DNA of 64,000 bases. Origin: an uncultured Treponema sp. Lineage in GTDB: Bacteria; Spirochaetota; Spirochaetia; Treponematales; Treponemataceae. The position numbers and the translations under genes were made by a program. The notes beneath the pieces are model-generated. The model saw only the letters and a program-made list of their open reading frames with translations. It did not search any database and was not told the DNA's origin. The stretch spans positions 31,268-95,267 of the forward strand of contig CAMHMJ010000009.1 of the NCBI GenBank assembly GCA_946186185.1, read 5' to 3'. Within the stretch, counting starts at the first letter, position 1. Each line of letters opens with the position of its first letter. Below are positions 9,253 through 18,336 of this stretch, in pieces.

Positions 9253-10203
9253 TTAAAAGAATATCAGGCCGGCAATTCCAAGAGGAATCAGGTAGCAGGC
9301 GAACCATTCAAGCTTTCCTTTTTTGATAATTTTCATCAGAAGGAAAAGGGCGATGTAGCCGAACACAAAAGCTGCAAGACAGCCAAAAAGCATAGGAAGA
9401 ACCTGAATTTTTGCTGCAACATCCTGACCCCGAAGTTCAAGATAATCTTTGAGAGTCAAAAGGAAAGCGCCCAGAATTGCAGGAATTGAAACGATGAAGG
9501 AATATTCGCCGGCGGCATCCCGTGGAACCTTGCAGAACTGAGCTCCCGCAATGGTTGAACCGCTGCGGCTGATTCCAGGAAGAGTTCCCACACCCTGCAT
9601 TGCTCCGATAATCAGAGCCTGAAGCCAGGTAAGACCTTCAGATTTTTTACAGGAAGCGGAAGCTGCCGTTTTATCAGACGCCCCCTCCGCCGCAGAACCA
9701 GCCTGCCCTTCTTCACCTTCAGGCTGTTCAGTAACAGCACAGTCTTTTGCACGCTTTTTTTCCATAAATGAAGAAAAGAACAGAAGACAGGCAGTAACAA
9801 TAAAGCCTGCGGCAGTCACCTTAAGCGGCATCTCCGGAATAAGCTTGCTTGTCACGATTCCGATAACTGCCGTTACAAAGCTTGAAATGATTACCGCAAT
9901 TATGGTTTTTCGCCCCTTCTCTTCCGAACCACTCAACAGGTCTTCCGGATTATCAAAGTCCTCCGGAGAAGGTCGGCGGAAAATCCATCTGAAAAGCACA
10001 CAGAAAAGCCGGGCAATTTTTTTTCTGAAAAAAATACAGACCGCAACAAGAGTTGCAATATGAAGCATTACATCATAAAGAAGAGGAACATCCTCCAGCC
10101 CAAAAAGATGCTGGCATACCGCAAGGTGCCCGCTTGAAGAAATAGGAAGAAATTCCGCAATTCCCTGAAGAATTCCAAGAATAACGCTCTGAATTACTGT
10201 CAT
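9253..10203 (-). CDS. uppP: Undecaprenyl-diphosphate phosphatase (BacA/UppP)
   Basis: A 316-residue polytopic inner-membrane enzyme recycling undecaprenyl pyrophosphate to the carrier lipid for peptidoglycan and glycan synthesis. Both signature motifs are present: EFLPISSSGHL near the N-terminus and PGISRSGSTIAG in the second half. The start at 10203 (MTVIQSVILGILQG) is preceded by GAGGT. A hydrophilic Glu/Gly/Ala/Ser-rich loop (about 160-195), which the usual 265-280-residue family members lack, accounts for the extra length. Confidence 0.95.
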   Translation of the reverse strand: MTVIQSVILGILQGIAEFLPISSSGHLAVCQHLFGLEDVPLLYDVMLHIATLVAVCIFFRKKIARLFCVLFRWIFRRPSPEDFDNPEDLLSGSEEKGRKTIIAVIISSFVTAVIGIVTSKLIPEMPLKVTAAGFIVTACLLFFSSFMEKKRAKDCAVTEQPEGEEGQAGSAAEGASDKTAASASCKKSEGLTWLQALIIGAMQGVGTLPGISRSGSTIAGAQFCKVPRDAAGEYSFIVSIPAILGAFLLTLKDYLELRGQDVAAKIQVLPMLFGCLAAFVFGYIALFLLMKIIKKGKLEWFACYLIPLGIAGLIFF

Positions 10204-10262
10204 AAAAGACCTCATAAAATAAAGTATATCGTCAATAAATTCGAGTTATATGAATTCTACTT

Positions 10263-10415
10263 CAAAATTGGCTACCGGTCGCGTCCTGCGGGTCAAAACC
10301 GCGCGCTAGCGCGCTAAACGCTGTTTGTGGCAAAGGAACTCATTAATTGCCGCTTTCGCGGCAGCCACAAACAGAGTTTTTTTGCCCGCATTCCGCTACC
10401 CTCCCGCCAATTTTG
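10263..10415. repeat. Nested inverted-repeat element A
   Basis: This fills most of the gap 10204-10503 between uppP and the chemoreceptor gene. Outer arms CAAAATTGGC (10263) and GCCAATTTTG (10406) are perfect. Inside lie TGCGGG/CCCGCA (10287/10385), an 11-bp perfect stem CTGTTTGTGGC/GCCACAAACAG (10321/10364) and an apical TGCCGC-tttc-GCGGCA hairpin (10348-10363). A separate perfect palindrome GCGCGCTAGCGCGC sits at 10301. No ORF is present. A shorter element of the same layout lies at 24528-24627. Confidence 0.75.
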
Positions 10416-10503
10416 CATTATATTTGCAAACTCGAATTTAGGAGTACGTTATTCTATTCTATTTCGACAGTCAGGGCAAGAATCGCATTACACAGAGTTC
10501 GCT

Positions 10504-12318
10504 TTACACCTTAAAGCCGGTTATCATCTGGATTACGCTGTCGCTGGATTCCTTGTTTTTCTGGCTTGCATCCACGGCGATCTCAGTTGCCTCCTGAACG
10601 CCCCGGGCCGCATTGTAAATCACGTTGGCCTGAGAATGAGTTTCCTCAGACATTCCCTGAAGCTTATCAATATTCGTAAACAGGTTTCGGCTCTGATCCT
10701 TCATCTGTGAAGAAGCCTCGGTAATTTCCGCCGTGGTTCCGTCCAGAGTCTGCATGGTCTGCATAATATTATTGACCGCAGAATTCTGCTCGTCCATTCC
10801 GCTCTTAACTTCCTTCATCAGGGTGTTGATTTCAAGAATGTGAGAGCCCACAATGTCAAAAGACTGGCTTGAGTTGGTTGAAGAATCGCAAACCTTATTG
10901 ATGGAAGCCGCAATTCCTTCAAGAAGCGCCTTGATTTCCTGGGTCTGCTTTGAAGAAGTTTCCGCCAGCTTTCTGATTTCATCCGCAACAACAGAGAAGC
11001 CCTGTCCCGCTTCACCTGCGTGAGCCGCTTCGATTGCCGCGTTCATGGCAAGGAGGTTGGTCTGAGCCGCAATCTTTGCAATTACCTGGTTTGCAACATT
11101 CAGGTTCTTTGACTGCTCCGTAATTTCCTGAACCTGCTCCGAAACCTTCGCCTGATTTACCTTTCCGGCCTCAGATTCCTGAACCAGGGTTTCAAAATCG
11201 TTGGAAATCTTTTCTACGATATTTGTAACAGAAGAGATGTTTGAAGAAATCTGCTCGATTGCACCGGAAGCATTGCTGATTGCATTAACCTGACTTGTAA
11301 TTCTGGTATCAAGAGTTCTGATTCCGCCTTCCACCGCACGAACTGAAGTAGAAAGTTCATTTGCATAATCATTCTGAGTATTAATTCCCGAATCAATATC
11401 ACCGATTTTGGTTACGATATTATTGATTTCCGTCATCTGACCGTTCATCTTGCTGTAAAGCTGGTCACTGGTTTTTCCAAGGATCTTACTTTCTTCCTGC
11501 AGGCTGCGCACAAGGTTTGAAAGACTGTCGATTACCCCATTACAGTTTTTTACAAGACCGTTTAATTCAGAGCCGGAAACCTCAGGAATTCGGCTTGTAA
11601 GGTCAGCCTTTCCACTGGAAATGGATTCCATTGCATCTGAAATCCGGGACATAGAACCGAACAGGCTTTTTGTGAACAGGAAAACAAGAAGACAGCCGGC
11701 AAAAACCAGAATCAGGGAAATTATGGAGATTTTGACGATTTTCCTGTTTACAAAAATCATCAGTTCTTCAACGCTGATATCGCAGCCGATAAGACCGACA
11801 ACCTTTCCACGGGAATTTATGATTCCCGTATAGGTGGAAATCATCAGACCCCAGTCTTCCTGATTTTCAATATCTGAAAAAGTGGTTTCTCCGGTGGCCA
11901 GCGTAATAAGCGGAGCATCACCCCAGGATACAAGGTCTTCATCCGTTCCCAGAGGAGAAAAATTGTCTTCATCACTCGGATCGCAGCTTCCGTCAATTAT
12001 ATATTTATAGGTTCCGTCCGGAAATTTTGCCATGGTGTACAAAAACTGACAGCCAACCGACTCCTTAACATCCAGCATCCACAAACGGAGCTCGTCATAA
12101 TAGGGATCGTTTTCGTCCATATTCTTCGTAAACCGCTCAAATTCGTCACCGTCAATATGGTTCACAACCTTTTCGACAATCGGAACGCTCTCGCTCACCG
12201 CAAGATATTTTGCCGTTTCCTTTACCATGGAAATCGAAAGAAAACAGACAATTCCCAGGGAAAGCATAATGAAGAATGCAAAAAAAACAACGAAACGAAA
12301 TTTTATTGATTTGAACAT
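10504..12318 (-). CDS. Methyl-accepting chemotaxis protein
   Basis: A 604-residue transmembrane chemoreceptor. Order: N-terminal TM ([18 protein letters not shown]), a periplasmic Cache-like sensor region (about 35-195), a second TM ([19 protein letters not shown]), HAMP, and a long cytoplasmic signalling coiled coil. The coil includes the conserved hairpin tip [20 protein letters not shown] followed by [14 protein letters not shown], which contacts CheA and CheW. The start at 12318 has AGGAG. No C-terminal CheR-tethering pentapeptide is seen. The ligand is unknown. Confidence 0.93.
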   Translation of the reverse strand: MFKSIKFRFVVFFAFFIMLSLGIVCFLSISMVKETAKYLAVSESVPIVEKVVNHIDGDEFERFTKNMDENDPYYDELRLWMLDVKESVGCQFLYTMAKFPDGTYKYIIDGSCDPSDEDNFSPLGTDEDLVSWGDAPLITLATGETTFSDIENQEDWGLMISTYTGIINSRGKVVGLIGCDISVEELMIFVNRKIVKISIISLILVFAGCLLVFLFTKSLFGSMSRISDAMESISSGKADLTSRIPEVSGSELNGLVKNCNGVIDSLSNLVRSLQEESKILGKTSDQLYSKMNGQMTEINNIVTKIGDIDSGINTQNDYANELSTSVRAVEGGIRTLDTRITSQVNAISNASGAIEQISSNISSVTNIVEKISNDFETLVQESEAGKVNQAKVSEQVQEITEQSKNLNVANQVIAKIAAQTNLLAMNAAIEAAHAGEAGQGFSVVADEIRKLAETSSKQTQEIKALLEGIAASINKVCDSSTNSSQSFDIVGSHILEINTLMKEVKSGMDEQNSAVNNIMQTMQTLDGTTAEITEASSQMKDQSRNLFTNIDKLQGMSEETHSQANVIYNAARGVQEATEIAVDASQKNKESSDSVIQMITGFKV

Positions 12319-12407
12319 AACCAGCTCCTGTCTTAAAAGCAGCACGGAATCGCTCTCATAAACCGTGTTAACATCTAAGTATAGAGCCAGATTCTAAAAA
12401 AAACAAA

Positions 12408-12442
12408 GAAAAAAAATGCAAGGGCTCTCCTGAACCCTTGCA
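12408..12442 (-). terminator. Intrinsic terminator downstream of the lysA-like gene
   Basis: Minus-strand TGCAAGGG and CCCTTGCA form an 8-bp stem (12442-12417), followed by eight T residues. It lies about 40 bp past the stop at 12481. Confidence 0.85.
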
Positions 12443-12480
12443 CTGATAGCTCCCACGAAGGCAGCGTGGCGCCTATAAAG

Positions 12481-13752
12481 TTACGCCTTAAAGCCTTCTA
12501 CTCCCTTCAAATCCAGGGTTGCAAAAAGGTCTTCAAGAGTTTCGCGGCGGCGGATTTCCTTAAGGCTTCCGTCCTCACGAAGGAGGATTTCACCGCAGCG
12601 AACCTTTCCGTTGTAGTTGTAACCCATGGAACGACCGTGAGCGCCTGCATCGTGAATGATTACAAGGTCACCCATATCGATTTTTGGAAGAGGGCGCTGA
12701 ACCGCAAACTTGTCGCAGTTTTCGCAGAGGCTTCCGACAACATCGTAAACGTGATCACAAGGTGCATTTTCCTTTCCGCTTACGGTAACCTCGTGGTAAG
12801 CGCCGTACATTCCTGGTCTCATAAGGTCTGCCATGCAGGAATCCAGGGCGATGTACTCGCGGTAGATATGCTTTTCGTGAATTGCAGTTGAAACAAGCCA
12901 GCCGTAAGGACCTGTAATCGGGCGGCCGCATTCCCAGTAGATTCCAAGTGGATCTAAGCCTGCAGGAACAATAATCTGGTCGTAGAGGGCGCGGATTTTC
13001 TTTGCAACTTCGTTGTAATCAACTTTTTTCTGATCAGGCTTGTACGGAATACCAAGACCGCCGCCAAGATCTGTAAACTCGATTCGAACGCCGCATTCGT
13101 TCTTGATTTCTACGCAGAGTTCAAAAAGGATTTTAGCTGTATCTGCAAAAAAGTCAGGATTAAGCTCGTTTGAAGCAACCATCGTGTGAAGACCAAAATG
13201 CTTTACACCCTCAGCCTTGCAAATCTTGTATGCTTCAATTAACTGTTCCCGGGTAAGACCGTATTTTGCTTCCTCAGGCTTACCGATGATTGCGTTTCCA
13301 CCCTTCTTAAGTGGACCAGGATTATAGCGGAAGCAGATTGTCTCAGGAAACTTTCCCCCAAGAGCCTTTTTCAAATATTCGATGTGGGTAAAATCGTCAA
13401 GATTGATGATATTTCCCTTTTCGTAAGCGTATTTGTATTCTTCAGCAGGAGTTTCATTGGAAGTGAAGATAACTTTTTCACCCTTAATTCCGCTCAAGTC
13501 AGAAAGCATAAGCTCTGCAATTGAAGAACAGTCTGCACCGCAGCCTTCGCTTGCAAGGACTTTCATAATGTATGGATTAGGGCAGGCTTTTACAGCAAAA
13601 TGCTCCCGGAAAATCGGAAAAATGCTGAATGCTTTGGTGAATTCCCGCATGTTTTCGCGGATTGCCTTTTCATCATAAAGATAGAACGGAGTCGGAAACT
13701 TTTTTACGACTTCTTTAAGTTCATCATTTGAAAGTGGAAAATACTTTGCCAT
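12481..13752 (-). CDS. lysA: Diaminopimelate/PLP-dependent decarboxylase (LysA-like)
   Basis: A 423-residue fold-type III PLP enzyme. The PLP-lysine is in HFAVKACPNPYIM, the glycine-rich phosphate loop is EFTDLGGGLGIPY, and the C-terminal active-site region has VVGSLCENCDKFAV and HDAGAHGRSMGYNYN. LysA makes lysine from meso-diaminopimelate. Related family members act on other amino-acid-like substrates and this sequence differs from classical LysA in spacing, so substrate is inferred. Start has AGAGGT upstream. It is flanked by its own terminator at 12408-12442 and is probably monocistronic. Confidence 0.82.
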   Translation of the reverse strand: MAKYFPLSNDELKEVVKKFPTPFYLYDEKAIRENMREFTKAFSIFPIFREHFAVKACPNPYIMKVLASEGCGADCSSIAELMLSDLSGIKGEKVIFTSNETPAEEYKYAYEKGNIINLDDFTHIEYLKKALGGKFPETICFRYNPGPLKKGGNAIIGKPEEAKYGLTREQLIEAYKICKAEGVKHFGLHTMVASNELNPDFFADTAKILFELCVEIKNECGVRIEFTDLGGGLGIPYKPDQKKVDYNEVAKKIRALYDQIIVPAGLDPLGIYWECGRPITGPYGWLVSTAIHEKHIYREYIALDSCMADLMRPGMYGAYHEVTVSGKENAPCDHVYDVVGSLCENCDKFAVQRPLPKIDMGDLVIIHDAGAHGRSMGYNYNGKVRCGEILLREDGSLKEIRRRETLEDLFATLDLKGVEGFKA

Positions 13753-13806
13753 AAAAACCTCTTAAAAATATTAATAACTTTTATATAAACTCTGCTTCAA
13801 AACTGA

Positions 13807-15387
13807 TTATTCCCAGATTGCTATAAAGGTATTGCCGTACAATCCTTTAAACTCTTTTTCAAACTGAATAGCTTCACCCGGCTGGTAAACAGAATTACCA
13901 CGCTCCAAGTTCTTCCAGCCTGCAAAGGTTTTTCCTTCCTTGATAAACGGACATTCAGGAAGAACAAGGGCACGATCTACTACCCAACTGCCGTTCGAAT
14001 TATATTTAGCTGGATATGCGTATGCAGTTTCGGTAAATTTTTCATCTTCATTCTTTGTCTCATCAGAATAGAATAAAATTTCACTTGTTTTCCCCTTAAA
14101 TGTAGATTCTTCTACCCATTTTGCATACCAGACATTACGTGAGTTCCAAAATTTTGGATCATTTATTTGACCAGGAAGTTTCTCAGCATAAAAACTATTT
14201 ACATTATCACTACCGTTCCAGCCACCCAATACATATCCTTCTTTTGTAAAGAACTCACCTTTCGACAATCTGTAATCGCTGTCGTCGCTTTCAACTCTTT
14301 CCCATTCAAGATTTGCAGCATCGGCTTCCTTTACATAAGTTGAGATATAGGCATTGTCCTTTTTCCAGATAGCGTAATAAGTTGTTCCGCTTTTGAAACT
14401 CGGGGAAGAATATACAGAAGTTGCAATAGGGTCTGTTGAATAACCTTCAAGAGTATAGCCCTCACGCTTAAAATCAATGGCAGCCACATCAACATTAGCC
14501 TTCGACTTTGGACCTATTTTTATGGTTTTCACTTCACATTTATCCAGATCTTTTGAAGATGCACAGTCATTCATATTGAATGAATATATTTTCATGGTGC
14601 TTTTGCTGTACCAGTATTCATAGAAATCATAACATGAAGAGTAATAAGCCATGTCTGTTTCATCATATTTAGAAGACAAATCTGACGGGTAAATATACAT
14701 ATCATACAGCGAAGTTTTTGAATTAGCTTCACACGCATAAGTTCCGTCCGATTTTGCCCAGTAAGTACATGCTTTTTCATCATTCTCTTTGTCTACATCA
14801 GGAGAAACAAAATCTTCGTACCTGGTCGCAACCTGCTTCTGCTCAACCTTTACATTGGTTTCAGTGGAAGCTTTTTCCTTGTAATAGAAATTTATAAGAA
14901 TTGAATCATTCTTCCAGAGGGCATATACATCGATGTCTTTAGAGAGTGTCTTCTTAGCATCAGTTCTATAAACTACTGAATAATCGTCTGCTTTCGGAGC
15001 CTTGTCTTTAAAACCTAATAGAGTATATCCTTCACGTTCTTTCGAAAGCTTGTCAAACTCATATTTATTGGTAGCAGCATCAGCATAAGTGTCTTCTAAA
15101 GTTTCCGTTTCCCCCGGAATCTGCCAGTGAACGGTTACTTTGTGGCCTTTTTTGGTATCAGGTTTTGTATCCGTGCCTGAAGAAGGATTTGTTGTTGAAG
15201 AATCGCCACCTGTTGAAGGCTCTCCGCCCGATGAAGGCTCATCATCATCTTCAGAACCTGTCGTAACCTGGGTTGGAGAATCCGTCTCTGACGAAGAACC
15301 AGATGCGGTATCACAACCGGTGAATAGGAATGCACAGAGCATTCCAGCCATTAAGAGCTTTGCAATGTTTTTGAAACACTTTTTCAT
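13807..15387 (-). CDS. Lipoprotein with InlB B-type repeats
   Basis: A 526-residue secreted lipoprotein: signal MKKCFKNIAKLLMAGMLCAF then the lipobox LFTGC, Cys25 being the expected acylation site. Next is a Ser/Thr/Gly/Asp linker (about 28-85). Several Listeria-Bacteroides/InlB B-repeat units follow, recognisable by EGYTLLGFKDK, EGYTLEGYSTD, EGYVLGGWNGSD and EGKTFAGWKNLE, each with a following YAIW or YALWK strand. Such repeats occur in adhesins and surface proteins of gut bacteria. GGAGGG lies upstream and a 12-bp hairpin abuts it. Confidence 0.85.
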   Translation of the reverse strand: MKKCFKNIAKLLMAGMLCAFLFTGCDTASGSSSETDSPTQVTTGSEDDDEPSSGGEPSTGGDSSTTNPSSGTDTKPDTKKGHKVTVHWQIPGETETLEDTYADAATNKYEFDKLSKEREGYTLLGFKDKAPKADDYSVVYRTDAKKTLSKDIDVYALWKNDSILINFYYKEKASTETNVKVEQKQVATRYEDFVSPDVDKENDEKACTYWAKSDGTYACEANSKTSLYDMYIYPSDLSSKYDETDMAYYSSCYDFYEYWYSKSTMKIYSFNMNDCASSKDLDKCEVKTIKIGPKSKANVDVAAIDFKREGYTLEGYSTDPIATSVYSSPSFKSGTTYYAIWKKDNAYISTYVKEADAANLEWERVESDDSDYRLSKGEFFTKEGYVLGGWNGSDNVNSFYAEKLPGQINDPKFWNSRNVWYAKWVEESTFKGKTSEILFYSDETKNEDEKFTETAYAYPAKYNSNGSWVVDRALVLPECPFIKEGKTFAGWKNLERGNSVYQPGEAIQFEKEFKGLYGNTFIAIWE

Positions 15388-15397
15388 TTTTCCCTCC

Positions 15398-15426
15398 TTA
15401 TGGAAGCAGCTGTACTGCTTCCATAA
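15398..15426 (-). promoter_or_regulatory. 5'-UTR hairpin before the Shine-Dalgarno of the InlB-repeat lipoprotein gene
   Basis: TTATGGAAGCAG and CTGCTTCCATAA form a perfect 12-bp stem with a 5-nt loop, directly upstream of GGAGGG. A second small stem GGCC-N5-GGCC lies upstream (15427-15440). The rest of the gap 15388-15585 shows nothing else recognisable except the tRNA promoter. Confidence 0.6.
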
Positions 15427-15546
15427 GGCCGCATGGGCCGTTTTTTTTTGGAAATACTTTTGAAAATCAGTATATATTATTTAAGCTTTAAATATAAGTG
15501 CGAACTGTTTTTTTTCCAAAAATTATAAGCTGCACAAACCGGACTA

Positions 15547-15573
15547 TTGAATAAAACACCTTTTTACTATAAT
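15547..15573 (+). promoter_or_regulatory. Promoter of tRNA-Leu
   Basis: TTGAAT (15547-15552), a 15-bp spacer and TATAAT (15568-15573) lie 12 nt before the mature tRNA 5' end. Confidence 0.5.
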
Positions 15574-15585
15574 ATTAACTGCGTC

Positions 15586-15670
15586 GCCGGGATGGTGGAA
15601 TGGTAGACACAAGGGACTTAAAATCCCTCGGCAGTTAAATGCCGTGCCAGTTCGAGTCTGGTTCCCGGCA
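15586..15670 (+). tRNA. tRNA-Leu (anticodon UAA)
   Basis: An 85-nt class II tRNA. The acceptor stem GCCGGGA/TCCCGGC is perfect with discriminator A. The anticodon stem AGGGA/TCCCT encloses CTTAAAA, giving anticodon TAA, which reads UUA/UUG codons. A long variable arm (CGGCAGTTAAATGCCG) and the T-arm GTTCGAGTC are present. The CCA end is not encoded (next bases are ACA). Confidence 0.97.
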
Positions 15671-15985
15671 ACACAAACGCTTCTAGTTTTTAGAAGCGTT
15701 TTTTTATTTAACAAAGCATTTCTACACTTGCTCGAACTGGCACGAGTAAGTAAATCCTAAAAAAGCCCTGGCGGCCTTTTTTTTAACGGATTTCCTATTT
15801 CACAGAGTTCGAGTCTGGTTCCCGGCAACATCTAGCACTTCTTATTTGGAAGTGCTTTTTTTATTTAACACATTGTTTTTACATTCTCTCGAACCGGCAC
15901 AGTGTAGGAAAATCCTAAAAAAGCCCTGGCGGCCTTTTTTTTAACGGATTTCCTATTTCACAGAGTTCGAGTCTGGTTCCCAGCA
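15671..15985 (+). repeat. Two-unit tandem repeat ending in copies of the tRNA-Leu 3' end
   Basis: Units 15671-15827 (157 bp) and 15828-15985 (158 bp) each hold, in order: a terminator hairpin with T-run; a CTCGAAC(T/C)GGCAC segment complementary to the tRNA T-arm region; a bidirectional AAAAAAGCC-ctggc-GGCCTTTTTT hairpin (15759-15784, 15917-15942); and a copy of the last 21 nt of the tRNA (15807-15827 exact; 15965-15985 with one change). The stretch from ATCCTAAAAA to the end is nearly identical in both. No other tRNA parts are present, so these are 3'-end fragments, not tRNA genes. Confidence 0.85.
15676..15706 (+). terminator. Intrinsic terminator of tRNA-Leu
   Basis: AACGCTTCTA and TAGAAGCGTT form a 10-bp stem with a 4-nt loop, followed by a T-run. 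Terminators of the same form but different stem sequence recur at 15834-15862 and 15993-16021 in the adjoining repeat. Confidence 0.85.
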
Positions 15986-16052
15986 CATATAACAACTTCT
16001 GTTTCGGAAGTTGCTTTTTTTATTTAACAAATTGTCTTTAAATCCCTGCTAT

Positions 16053-16081
16053 TTGCTCAAAGACCTTGCTTTCACTATAAT
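16053..16081 (+). promoter_or_regulatory. Promoter of tatD, likely leaderless
   Basis: TTGCTC (16053-16058), a 17-bp spacer and TATAAT (16076-16081) end 7 nt before the ATG at 16089. No Shine-Dalgarno fits. Confidence 0.55.
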
Positions 16082-16088
16082 AGCCGCT

Positions 16089-16991
16089 ATGTTTTCAGAT
16101 ACTCATTTTCACTTCAATCATACAACAATAGACGGCTTTATGGGCACCACGGCAAACGGGGTTGAGTTTCTTACAAAAATGGCAGAACGGAACTGCTTTT
16201 TCGGTCTTGATATTGGAACCGAATGCGACGATCTTTTGAACCGGGAAGCCACACTGGACACAAGCATTTCACAAATCAAAGATGTAAAACTTGCTGACAA
16301 AGTGCGAAACTTTCTTTACTTTGCAGCCGGAATCTGGCCAAGCCCGGAAGCAATCAAAGACCGGCACAATCAGATAAAAATTCTTAAAGAGCAGATAGAA
16401 GCAGCTGAAAAATCCGGAGACCAGGACACACTTCACAGAAAAATTCTCGCATTGGGAGAATTTGGACTTGACCATCACTGGAACCCGGCCGGCGTAGACG
16501 GAAGATGCGAAAGCGATTTTGACCAGGCCATGTTCGACGGCGAAAAAGAACTTTGTAAAATGCAGCTTGAACTGGCACAGAACCTGAAGCTTCCTGCCAT
16601 TATTCACTCTCGGGATGCATTTGAAGACACAATGGAATGCATAAAAGAGGTGGACTATAACAACGGTATCATCCACTGCTACTCCTACGGCGCAGATGAA
16701 GCAAAAGCCTTTCTGGATGCTGGCTGGTACATCAGTTTTTCCGGCTCCGTGACCTACACAAAACGCAGTAAAATGGAAAAAATGATCGAGCTCATAAAAA
16801 CCGTTCCGGATGACCGCATTCTGCTTGAAACAGACTCGCCGTACCTTGCTCCGGTTCCACTCCGGGGAACAATAAACACGCCGGTAAATGTAGAGCATAC
16901 CTACCGCTTTATTGCCCAAATCCGGGAAACAACGCCGGAAGCATTAAGTGACCTGGTAGACAGCAATGTAAAAAAACTCTTCGGCGTTTAA
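16089..16991 (+). CDS. tatD: TatD-family metal-dependent hydrolase (putative DNase)
   Basis: A 300-residue amidohydrolase-fold protein. Metal ligands are visible as the N-terminal DTHFHF (the H-x-H motif), GEFGLDHHW (catalytic Glu region), IIHSRDAFEDT, GIIHCYSYG and the C-terminal LLETDSPYLAP. TatD proteins are cytoplasmic 3'-5' exonucleases or hydrolases implicated in DNA repair and quality control. The start at 16089 begins MFSDTHFHF, placing the HxH motif where the family has it. It is one of the few plus-strand genes here and has its own promoter and terminator. Confidence 0.92.
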   Translation: MFSDTHFHFNHTTIDGFMGTTANGVEFLTKMAERNCFFGLDIGTECDDLLNREATLDTSISQIKDVKLADKVRNFLYFAAGIWPSPEAIKDRHNQIKILKEQIEAAEKSGDQDTLHRKILALGEFGLDHHWNPAGVDGRCESDFDQAMFDGEKELCKMQLELAQNLKLPAIIHSRDAFEDTMECIKEVDYNNGIIHCYSYGADEAKAFLDAGWYISFSGSVTYTKRSKMEKMIELIKTVPDDRILLETDSPYLAPVPLRGTINTPVNVEHTYRFIAQIRETTPEALSDLVDSNVKKLFGV

Positions 16992-16997
16992 AATAAT

Positions 16998-17061
16998 ACA
17001 GGCTGCATCCGGAGGGCGGCAACAAAAGCAACCGCTTTTTCGGACACAGCCTGTTTTTTTT
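16998..17061 (+). terminator. Terminator of tatD
   Basis: ACAGGCTG (16998) and CAGCCTGT (17047) form a perfect outer 8-bp stem around a branched interior, followed by an eight-T run. It lies just past the tatD stop. Confidence 0.75.
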
Positions 17062-17138
17062 GGCTCATGACCTTTCAATAAACAAATTAAAGTTTATTCA
17101 GACACAGCCTCATATTTCACCCGCAAGTTACACTTCTT

Positions 17139-17636
17139 CTATTCAACCTGACTGTAAAGACCGCTCATTTCTTCCCGCCACTCAGGCTTTTTGTCTTTTT
17201 CTTCCCAGTCGATAATTTTTTTGATTGTAAAATGTCTCTGATCCCGTGGATTTTCAAAATAAAGAATTCCAAAGCGACCCTGCCCGATATAGGCAATTTT
17301 TTCGTTCTGACCAACCTTTTCCGTTTCAGAAAGGCGTGCCATTACGCATTCAAAATGAACCGGCTTTCCACTTGATTTTTCTGCAATAGCGCTGGACATA
17401 TCAGTTATTGCCTGACTGCAAAGAGGGCAGATATTCTCTCTTGCCTTGAACTCCTGAATTGCCTTGGCCTTTTTGGCAGCAAGCTCAGGATTTTCCTGCG
17501 GAACAAACTTAAATTTCGGAGTATTTTTCTGACCTTCGTTCTGATTTCCGCTGTTTCTATTATTATTGTTGTTATTATTACTTTTTTTCTGTTCGTTCCA
17601 GTTACGACGCCTGTTTTTTCCGTGTCGTTTTTCCAT
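17139..17636 (-). CDS. Conserved small basic protein with a Cys-x2-Cys zinc-ribbon-like motif
   Basis: A 165-residue hydrophilic protein. The N-terminus is very basic, followed by a run of asparagines (about 20-26) and Asn/Gln-rich disorder. The C-terminal half has ICPLCSQAI and, after about 25 residues, HFECVMARL, giving a plausible C-x2-C...H-x2-C zinc site, then RFGILYFENPRDQRHFTIK. I do not recognise a named family. It sits in the minus-strand block with the YraN and FlhB-like genes. Confidence 0.75.
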   Translation of the reverse strand: MEKRHGKNRRRNWNEQKKSNNNNNNNRNSGNQNEGQKNTPKFKFVPQENPELAAKKAKAIQEFKARENICPLCSQAITDMSSAIAEKSSGKPVHFECVMARLSETEKVGQNEKIAYIGQGRFGILYFENPRDQRHFTIKKIIDWEEKDKKPEWREEMSGLYSQVE

Positions 17637-17670
17637 AAACTAAAAGCTCCTTTTCCGGAGCCGAACAAAA

Positions 17671-17862
17671 TCAGTCCCGGAACTGCAATTCTTCAGGGTC
17701 TTCAACCAGTTTTTTGCTGATAACCTGAGCAATCCTCTGAATCGCATTATTTAAATATTCTTCATCGTGAATTTTCACTCTAAGCTCCATAAGCCTTGGA
17801 GAAAGTTCACATTCCTTTTCAAGAACAAGAGTTCTGGCTGCTTGTCTGGTACTAGAAATCAT
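17671..17862 (-). CDS. Small hypothetical protein (63 aa)
   Basis: A 63-residue soluble, probably helical protein (VKIHDEEYLNNAIQRIAQVI) with no recognised family. Its start overlaps the stop of the upstream yraN by 4 nt (ATGA-type overlap), which supports real translation and coupling. The next gene begins 34 bp downstream. Confidence 0.65.
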   Translation of the reverse strand: MISSTRQAARTLVLEKECELSPRLMELRVKIHDEEYLNNAIQRIAQVISKKLVEDPEELQFRD

Positions 17863-18269
17863 AAAAACTCCGCAAAAGCATTTTCTATGTGATACACCTC
17901 AGGAAAACCCGGCATATCATTGACAATCACATCAAAACGAATAAAGTCGTTACTATATTGTCGATGAATTGCTAGAAAACATTTAGCGGTTTTAATAATT
18001 CTTTTTTGTTTTCTTATATCAAGAACATGAGAGAGCAGCTCTGCATTTCCATTTGGAAGCGTTTTTACTTCAACGAAGACCAAAACGTTTCCCTTTTCTA
18101 CTATTATATCAACTTCTCCCCGTCTTGTCCTGTAATTACGCTGAATAATTGAATATCCGTTTTTAATTAAATAATTACATGCCTTTTCTTCACCGGAATT
18201 TCCCGTCTCTTTTTTGTATGGATTTTTCGGTGAAATCTTTTTCTCATTCTCTTTTACCGGCTTTTCCAC
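17859..18269 (-). CDS. yraN: YraN-family (UPF0102) predicted nuclease-like protein
   Basis: A 136-residue protein with the YraN signature: GEEKACNYLIKNGYSIIQRN, then RRGEVDIIVEKGNVLVFVEV and K (the E-V-D...E-V-K pattern of the PD-(D/E)xK fold), and KQKRIIKTAKCFL. The molecular role is unproven; it resembles Holliday-junction resolvase-fold nucleases. The N-terminal 25 residues are a Lys/Pro-rich extension. Confidence 0.9.
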   Translation of the reverse strand: MEKPVKENEKKISPKNPYKKETGNSGEEKACNYLIKNGYSIIQRNYRTRRGEVDIIVEKGNVLVFVEVKTLPNGNAELLSHVLDIRKQKRIIKTAKCFLAIHRQYSNDFIRFDVIVNDMPGFPEVYHIENAFAEFL

Positions 18270-18336
18270 AAAACCTCTTACGCTTTTTTTGACTCGTCAC
18301 CTTCGGCTGACAGAAGGACAGTTTTCCTTAAAACCC

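Noticed and set aside
15671..15985. Possible CRISPR array or tRNA gene cluster
   Set aside because: Only two units with no short regular spacers, and only the tRNA 3' end is copied, not whole tRNAs.
15586..16021. tRNA-linked integrative element boundary
   Set aside because: The duplicated 3' ends fit an att relic, but no integrase or foreign gene lies between or beside them in the window; kept as a finding only.
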